A DNA stretch of 18,081 nt from Myxococcales bacterium (GTDB lineage Bacteria > Myxococcota > Polyangia > HGW-17 > SLPX01). The notes beneath the pieces were generated by a model. The model was not told the origin of the DNA, ran no database searches, and saw only the letters and a list, made by a program, of their open reading frames with translations. Numbering within the stretch: the stretch's first letter is position 1; each line of letters begins with the position of its first letter. The position numbers and the translations under genes were made by a program. Shown piece by piece: positions 13,894-18,081 of the stretch. The stretch covers positions 1 to 18,081 of the forward strand of contig SLPX01000092.1 of the NCBI GenBank assembly GCA_007131745.1, in the 5' to 3' direction.

Positions 13894-14907
13894 ATGGATT
13901 TGTTTGGAAAGCACCTTTTGTGTACGCAGGAATGGTCCAAGGATGAGCTGGATCGAGTATTGGAGCTTTCGGCCAGAATGAAGAAGTTCCGGTTCTCCAA
14001 CCATTTTGCAAACCTTTTGAGAAACCGCACGTTCTTCATGTTTTTTTTCAATCCCTCGGTTCGGACCCGCCAGTCCTTTGAATGCGCGGCGACCGAGTTG
14101 GGCGGCCACGCCCAGTTTCTTGAACCTAAGAGCATGAGGTTAAAGACAAAAAAGAGCGCGGGTGAAACGGTTGAAGACGCGGCAAAAGTGATGAGTCGTT
14201 ATGCATGCGGTTTGGGAATGAGGATACTGGAAGACAAGTTGTGCTACTACGGCCACGGAGACGAAATCCTTCGGGAATATGCATCTTTTTCAACCATTCC
14301 CGTAGTATCCATGGCGCACGATCGTTTTCACCCGTGCCAGGGACTCGCCGACATCATGGGGATAAAAGAGCATCTTGGAGAGGATCTGAAAAAGAAGAAG
14401 ATACTCATCACGTGGGCTCACGGCGCACTGGCCCGTTCGCATTGCTCTGTCCAGGAAGCCATGCTCATCTGTTCACGCTACGGGATGGATGTGACCGTAG
14501 CTCATCCGAAAGGATATGAACTGGATGAGGAGGTGCTGACCTGGACAAGAGAAAACTGCAAGGCAAACGAGGCCGAGTTCCAACTGGTTCACGATCCCGT
14601 GGAGGGTTACAAGGGAGCTCACGTAGTGTATTCCCGAAACTGGATGAGCGCGGAAGCATACAAAAACGATGAGTTTTGCAAAGAGGCGGAAATTGAAAAG
14701 GCAATGAAACATAAGGAGTGGATTTGCAACAAGGAGAAAATGGCGCTCGGAGAAGAACCGTTTTTTACCCATCCCATGCCGATCGACAGAGGACACGAGG
14801 TCGACGATGAAACCGCGTCGGGCCCCAGATCCATAATTTATGATGTGGCTGAAAACCGGTTGCACGTGCAAAAGGCGGTCATGGCGTTGACAATGGGAAC
14901 CATGTGA
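13894..14907 (+). CDS. Second, divergent transcarbamylase paralogue
   Basis: The 337-residue product is again a transcarbamylase with NPSVRTRQSFE (53-63) for carbamoyl phosphate and HPCQ (146-149). The loop that is proline-rich in the first paralogue reads TWAHGALARSHCSVQEAM (173-190): same length but without prolines. The HCLP motif is replaced by HPMP (293-296); in OTCase-like enzymes that cysteine contacts the amino-acid substrate. Both changes point to a different acceptor or to a non-catalytic partner role. Residues of about 79-90 are Lys-rich (MRLKTKKSAG), where AOTCase-like enzymes have substrate-contacting residues. AGGGAG lies seven bases upstream of the ATG. It is 96 bp behind the first paralogue and 42 bp before carbamate kinase. 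It is clearly a family member; its activity is unknown. Confidence 0.85.
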   Translation: MDLFGKHLLCTQEWSKDELDRVLELSARMKKFRFSNHFANLLRNRTFFMFFFNPSVRTRQSFECAATELGGHAQFLEPKSMRLKTKKSAGETVEDAAKVMSRYACGLGMRILEDKLCYYGHGDEILREYASFSTIPVVSMAHDRFHPCQGLADIMGIKEHLGEDLKKKKILITWAHGALARSHCSVQEAMLICSRYGMDVTVAHPKGYELDEEVLTWTRENCKANEAEFQLVHDPVEGYKGAHVVYSRNWMSAEAYKNDEFCKEAEIEKAMKHKEWICNKEKMALGEEPFFTHPMPIDRGHEVDDETASGPRSIIYDVAENRLHVQKAVMALTMGTM

Positions 14908-14949
14908 TTTCGTTTTTACCATGATTTGCGTTGCTGAAAGGACACTATT

Positions 14950-15912
14950 ATGACGGACATTAGTAAAAAGGCGGGTGTGGCTGTTTTGGCCATCGGCGGA
15001 AACTCTCTTATCCGCGACAAGGATCACCAGAGAATATCGGATCAATTCCAGGTCACCCGAGAAACCTGTCAGCATATCGCCTCCATGGTTGAAGGAGGAT
15101 GGCGAGTCGTCGTGACCCACGGAAACGGACCACAGGTCGGATTCGTTCTCAGGAGATCCGAACTGGCCATCCAGGAACTACATCCGGTGCCCATGGATTC
15201 CGCGGTGGCCGACACCCAGGGCAGCATCGGTTACATGATTCAACAATCACTTGACAATGAATTCAGGAAGAGAGGGTTGGGACAGCACGCTGTGACTTTG
15301 GCGACCCAGGTCCTGGTGGATGATAATGATGATGCGTTCCGTAAACCAACTAAACCAATAGGCTCGTTCATGGAAAAGGAAGAGGCGGATAGGCGGGTCA
15401 AGGATGAAGGATGGATTGTGGTTGAGGACGCGGGCAGGGGTTGGCGTAGAGTGGTGCCCTCTCCAAGGCCGGTTGAAATACTAGAACGATCAGCCATACG
15501 GCGCCTTTTATCCGGAAACTACACCGTAGTAGCAGTTGGAGGAGGAGGAATCCCCGTGGTGAGAAACGAGCTTGGAATGCTCTCCGGAGTTGAAGCGGTG
15601 ATAGATAAAGATCTTGCTTCATCGCTGCTGGCGCGCCGGATCCAGGCCAATCTTTTGATGATTTCGACCGCGGTCGAAAAGGTTTCTTTGAATTTCGGAA
15701 CGCCGGATCAAAAGGATTTGGATAAAATTACCGTTTCCGAAGCAAAGAAATTCCTACGAGAAGGCCACTTCAAACCCGGTTCCATGAAACCGAAAATGGA
15801 GGCTGTGATCGAGTTCCTGGAAAAAGGCGGAAAACAAGCTATAATAACCACGCCGGAGAAAATCGAAGCCGCCCTGGCGGGACAGGGAGGCACTAGAATA
15901 GTCTTGGACTGA
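14950..15912 (+). CDS. arcC: Carbamate kinase
   Basis: The 320-residue product is a full-length carbamate kinase of the amino-acid kinase fold. It transfers phosphate between carbamoyl phosphate and ADP to give ATP and carbamate, which decays to ammonia and CO2. Family motifs are intact: GGNSL (16-20), THGNGPQVG (56-64), DTQGSIGY (88-95), GGGGIPV (197-203), AVIDKD (216-221) and GSMKPK (277-282). The ATG is preceded by AAGGA with seven-base spacing. It follows two transcarbamylases, which would supply carbamoyl phosphate by phosphorolysis of a carbamoylated compound. No arginine deiminase or agmatine deiminase gene is in the window, so the cluster is not a standard arc operon as far as can be seen. 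Confidence 0.96.
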   Translation: MTDISKKAGVAVLAIGGNSLIRDKDHQRISDQFQVTRETCQHIASMVEGGWRVVVTHGNGPQVGFVLRRSELAIQELHPVPMDSAVADTQGSIGYMIQQSLDNEFRKRGLGQHAVTLATQVLVDDNDDAFRKPTKPIGSFMEKEEADRRVKDEGWIVVEDAGRGWRRVVPSPRPVEILERSAIRRLLSGNYTVVAVGGGGIPVVRNELGMLSGVEAVIDKDLASSLLARRIQANLLMISTAVEKVSLNFGTPDQKDLDKITVSEAKKFLREGHFKPGSMKPKMEAVIEFLEKGGKQAIITTPEKIEAALAGQGGTRIVLD

Positions 15913-16019
15913 TAGAACCGTTTCTGCCAACGCAGTGTAGACCAAGAGCCGTTTTTCCTCATGAGTCCCGCCCGGTGTTCCAAGTCCTTTAGGGCCGGCC
16001 GTTTTAATGTGGATTTTCA

Positions 16020-17039
16020 ATGAAAAGCGAAGACTCGAAAAACAGGGAAACAAAAGCTGATCCGGGGGAATGTGTAGAAAGACTTTCCAGGAGAGAATTC
16101 CTGGTGAGGGCCGGCGGCGCGGCCGTCGCGGCAGGAGCCGTTGCAGGGGGCGCGGCCTTGATTCATTCCAACGAACCGTTGAAAAAGAAAGGCGAATTGG
16201 GCGGGTACGGCCCCCGTTCTTTTGCAGTGCGAAGGGCCCCCGGCAAACCTCGGACGGTCATGGTCCGGGGTGGAAGTCCGGCCGAGAGAATCGAAAAAGC
16301 GTTTGAAGAACTGGGAGGACTGAACCACTTCGTGAAATCCGGAGACAAGGTGCTCATCAAGCCGAACATGGCATGGGATCGCACGCCTGAATATGCAGCC
16401 AACACGCATCCCGAAGTGGTGGATATGGTGATAAGGATGTGTCTCGACATCGGCACCGAAGTCGTGGTGGCTGAAAACCCTGTCAATGAACCCGGGTTGT
16501 GCGCGGAGAGTTCGGGTATAGCGGCTGTCTGCAAGCGTCTCGCCGTGCCCTTGTTGACACCCGGCAAGAATGATTTCGTCCAGGCGAAGATCAAAGGCAA
16601 GGCATTGGAGAGCTGGCCGGTGATGAAAGCTCTTTACGATTCCGACAAGGTCATCAATCTTCCCATAGCAAAGCACCACAGCCTGAGCAGGGTTACCTGT
16701 GCATTGAAAAACTGGCTGGGAATAGCCGGCGGCAGGAGGATGATGCTACATCAAAATATTCACGAAACAATAGTCGACCTCGTGGAAGCTTTCACGCCGA
16801 CCTTGTCCTTGGTTGACGCATCGAGAGTCCTCGTGCGCAACGGACCCACCGGGGGACGCATGGCGGACGTGGAAACAAGCGACATTTCAGTCGCCGGGCT
16901 GGATGCGGCCACAGTGGATGTGGCGGTTCTTCCTTTGCTGGGCGCTTACTTGACCGAAGCCAGGCACGTTACCGAAGCATTGGCAAGAGGGTTGGGAACA
17001 TCGGATATGCAAAGCGTGCATCGCGTGGACCTGGGTTGA
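16020..17039 (+). CDS. Tat-exported DUF362-domain protein
   Basis: The 339-residue product starts with a twin-arginine signal: SRREFLVR (23-30), then an Ala/Gly-rich hydrophobic stretch to about 48. The body fits DUF362: GDKVLIKPNMAWDRTPEYA (108-126), HPEVVDMVIRMC, VINLPIAKHHSLSRVTCALKNWLG and a C-terminal DISVAGLDAATVDVAVLP-type segment. DUF362 proteins often carry or sit next to ferredoxin domains; no Cys4 cluster of the CxxCxxC type is present here, so the iron-sulfur part is supplied by the next gene. The role is unknown; a periplasmic redox or metal-linked function is inferred. No strong Shine-Dalgarno is visible. The stop is only six bases from the next start, so the two are likely translationally coupled. 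Confidence 0.88.
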   Translation: MKSEDSKNRETKADPGECVERLSRREFLVRAGGAAVAAGAVAGGAALIHSNEPLKKKGELGGYGPRSFAVRRAPGKPRTVMVRGGSPAERIEKAFEELGGLNHFVKSGDKVLIKPNMAWDRTPEYAANTHPEVVDMVIRMCLDIGTEVVVAENPVNEPGLCAESSGIAAVCKRLAVPLLTPGKNDFVQAKIKGKALESWPVMKALYDSDKVINLPIAKHHSLSRVTCALKNWLGIAGGRRMMLHQNIHETIVDLVEAFTPTLSLVDASRVLVRNGPTGGRMADVETSDISVAGLDAATVDVAVLPLLGAYLTEARHVTEALARGLGTSDMQSVHRVDLG

Positions 17040-17045
17040 TTCGGA

Positions 17046-18081
17046 ATGAAACAAGAAATGAAACACGTCAATACGGCAAGAAAAATTGTGGGAGGGCTGT
17101 TGCTCCTGGTTTTTTTCGTCGGTCCCATCCTGGCCGCGGTCAGGCTCTGGTCGTATATCCCCGGCAGGCTCCTGATGGAAATGAATCCATTGGCGGCCCT
17201 TGCCACAACCGTGGCTGTGGGAGTTTTGTATTCCGGACTTTGGTTGGCTGCAGCGGTTGCAATCCTGACCCTTCTTTTCGGCCGTTTTTTTTGCTCCTGG
17301 ATGTGTCCGTTGGGCACCCTCCAAGACTTGGCCGGGGTATCCAACCGCAAGAAGTCAATCGCTCAAAAAAAGGAGCTAAACCGGTACCGGGACATATACT
17401 TCCTGAAGTACGGCCTTTTGCTCGGATTTCTGGTCCTTGCTGTTGCCGGTCCGGTCCAGGTGGGATTACTGGATCCCTTGGCTCTGTATCTGAGAACCCT
17501 CGGGAGCGTGGTGTTGCCGGGAATGCAGGCCGCCGGTGTACCACTGGGTGTTTTGGAGAGAGTAACCGCGGGGGGAATTTTGATTGCACTCACAATGACG
17601 GCCGTACTTGTCGCAACGCGGTTTATTCCCAGAGCTTGGTGCCGCACGGTTTGCCCGCTTGGAGCGCTGTTCGGAATCCTGTCCAGGTGGTCGCTGTTCG
17701 GAATCCGCCGTGATCCCTCCAAGTGCGTGAAATGTGGAATCTGCCGGATGTCATGCAACGGGGCCGCGGATCCCGATTCCCGGATTCGTCCCAGTGAATG
17801 CATACTCTGTTTCAACTGTGTCTCCAAGTGTCCGAAAGAGGCGATTACCTACGGATTGCCTTCTCCCGCGAAATGCCAATCTGATTCTTCCCCGGATCTT
17901 ACAAGAAGAAGAGCACTTGCATCCGCGTCCGCCGGATTGTTGGCCTATCCTGTTTTGCGCGCTTCGATCAGCAGCGCAAACACCCCGTCGCCGAAACTAA
18001 TTCGTCCGCCGGGAAGTCTCGAGGAAAAAGAGTTTCTTGGACGTTGCCTGAAGTGCGGTGCGTGCATGCATGTTTGCCCGA
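17046..18081 (+). CDS. NapH/NapG-like membrane polyferredoxin fusion (partial, 3' end outside window)
   Basis: The 345 residues seen begin with a NapH-like membrane part: hydrophobic segments at about 15-33, 50-78, 119-140 and 175-192, with CSWMCPLG (83-90) and CRTVCPLG (199-206), the paired CxxxCP motifs of this family. Two ferredoxin clusters follow: Cys227/230/233/237 and Cys252/255/258/262. A new twin-arginine-like stretch, TRRRALASASAGLLA (286-300), then starts a MauM/NapG-like part with RPPGSLEEKEF and Cys334/337/340/344 at the edge. The architecture suggests a quinol-to-periplasm electron conduit made as one chain. ATG 17046 is used; the ATG at 17058 is an alternative, and no clear Shine-Dalgarno is seen for either. 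It is paired with the DUF362 gene, which would be its redox partner. Confidence 0.88.
   Translation, partial: MKQEMKHVNTARKIVGGLLLLVFFVGPILAAVRLWSYIPGRLLMEMNPLAALATTVAVGVLYSGLWLAAAVAILTLLFGRFFCSWMCPLGTLQDLAGVSNRKKSIAQKKELNRYRDIYFLKYGLLLGFLVLAVAGPVQVGLLDPLALYLRTLGSVVLPGMQAAGVPLGVLERVTAGGILIALTMTAVLVATRFIPRAWCRTVCPLGALFGILSRWSLFGIRRDPSKCVKCGICRMSCNGAADPDSRIRPSECILCFNCVSKCPKEAITYGLPSPAKCQSDSSPDLTRRRALASASAGLLAYPVLRASISSANTPSPKLIRPPGSLEEKEFLGRCLKCGACMHVCP

Noticed and set aside
12754..15912. Standard arginine deiminase (arc) operon
   Set aside because: No arcA or arginine/ornithine antiporter is present, and the first transcarbamylase has the knotted-branch loop, not the classical OTCase form.
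17036..17713. Plus-strand 225-codon frame overlapping the membrane iron-sulfur gene
   Set aside because: It is Arg/Gly/Pro-rich with no motifs, while the overlapping frame from 17046 has membrane segments and ordered CxxxCP and ferredoxin clusters.

Overview
The window is about 18 kb of ordinary chromosomal DNA from a Gram-negative bacterium, most likely a deltaproteobacterial-type lineage (Myxococcota, Bradymonadota or a relative). The clues are a SpoIID-like protein with a MYXO-CTERM-like tail (Gly-Cys-Gly-Cys, hydrophobic segment, basic end), a cysteine-rich secreted protein with a MopE/thrombospondin-type-3 metal-binding motif, acidic Asp-Ala linkers, a DUF362/iron-sulfur pair and a beta-oxidation operon. 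Base composition looks moderate, not very GC-rich as in classical myxobacteria. No rRNA, tRNA, CRISPR array, transposase or phage gene was seen.

Layout. Positions 1-3672 (minus strand) hold two genes for exported proteins: a CapA-family metallophosphatase-like protein, then a large cysteine-rich protein that leaves the window at the left edge. The 295-bp gap between them carries a seven-copy pentanucleotide repeat just downstream of a promoter, a Shine-Dalgarno and an ATG. Its length sets whether that ATG is in frame with the cysteine-rich gene. Positions 3673-4974 (plus) encode a SpoIID/LytB-domain surface protein. Positions 5226-9752 (plus) form a fatty-acid oxidation block: TetR regulator, hydroxyacyl-CoA dehydrogenase/enoyl-CoA hydratase fusion with FadN-type domain order, and thiolase. 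Positions 9885-12582 hold a DUF3592 membrane protein with a repeat-like in-frame insertion, a small minus-strand gene, and a HEAT-repeat lipoprotein driven by one of two divergent sigma70-like promoters.

Positions 12754-18081 (plus) look like one operon: two different transcarbamylase paralogues, carbamate kinase, a Tat-exported DUF362 protein and a NapH/NapG-like membrane iron-sulfur protein cut off at the right edge. The first three suggest phosphorolytic breakdown of an unknown carbamoylated compound to carbamoyl phosphate, then ATP, ammonia and CO2. No arginine deiminase is present in the window. The last two look like an envelope electron-transfer pair.

The most interesting items are the possible phase-variable control of the cysteine-rich protein, the divergent transcarbamylase pair with altered substrate-site motifs, and the repeat-like element inside the DUF3592 gene. 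All calls come from reading the sequence; no database search was run.
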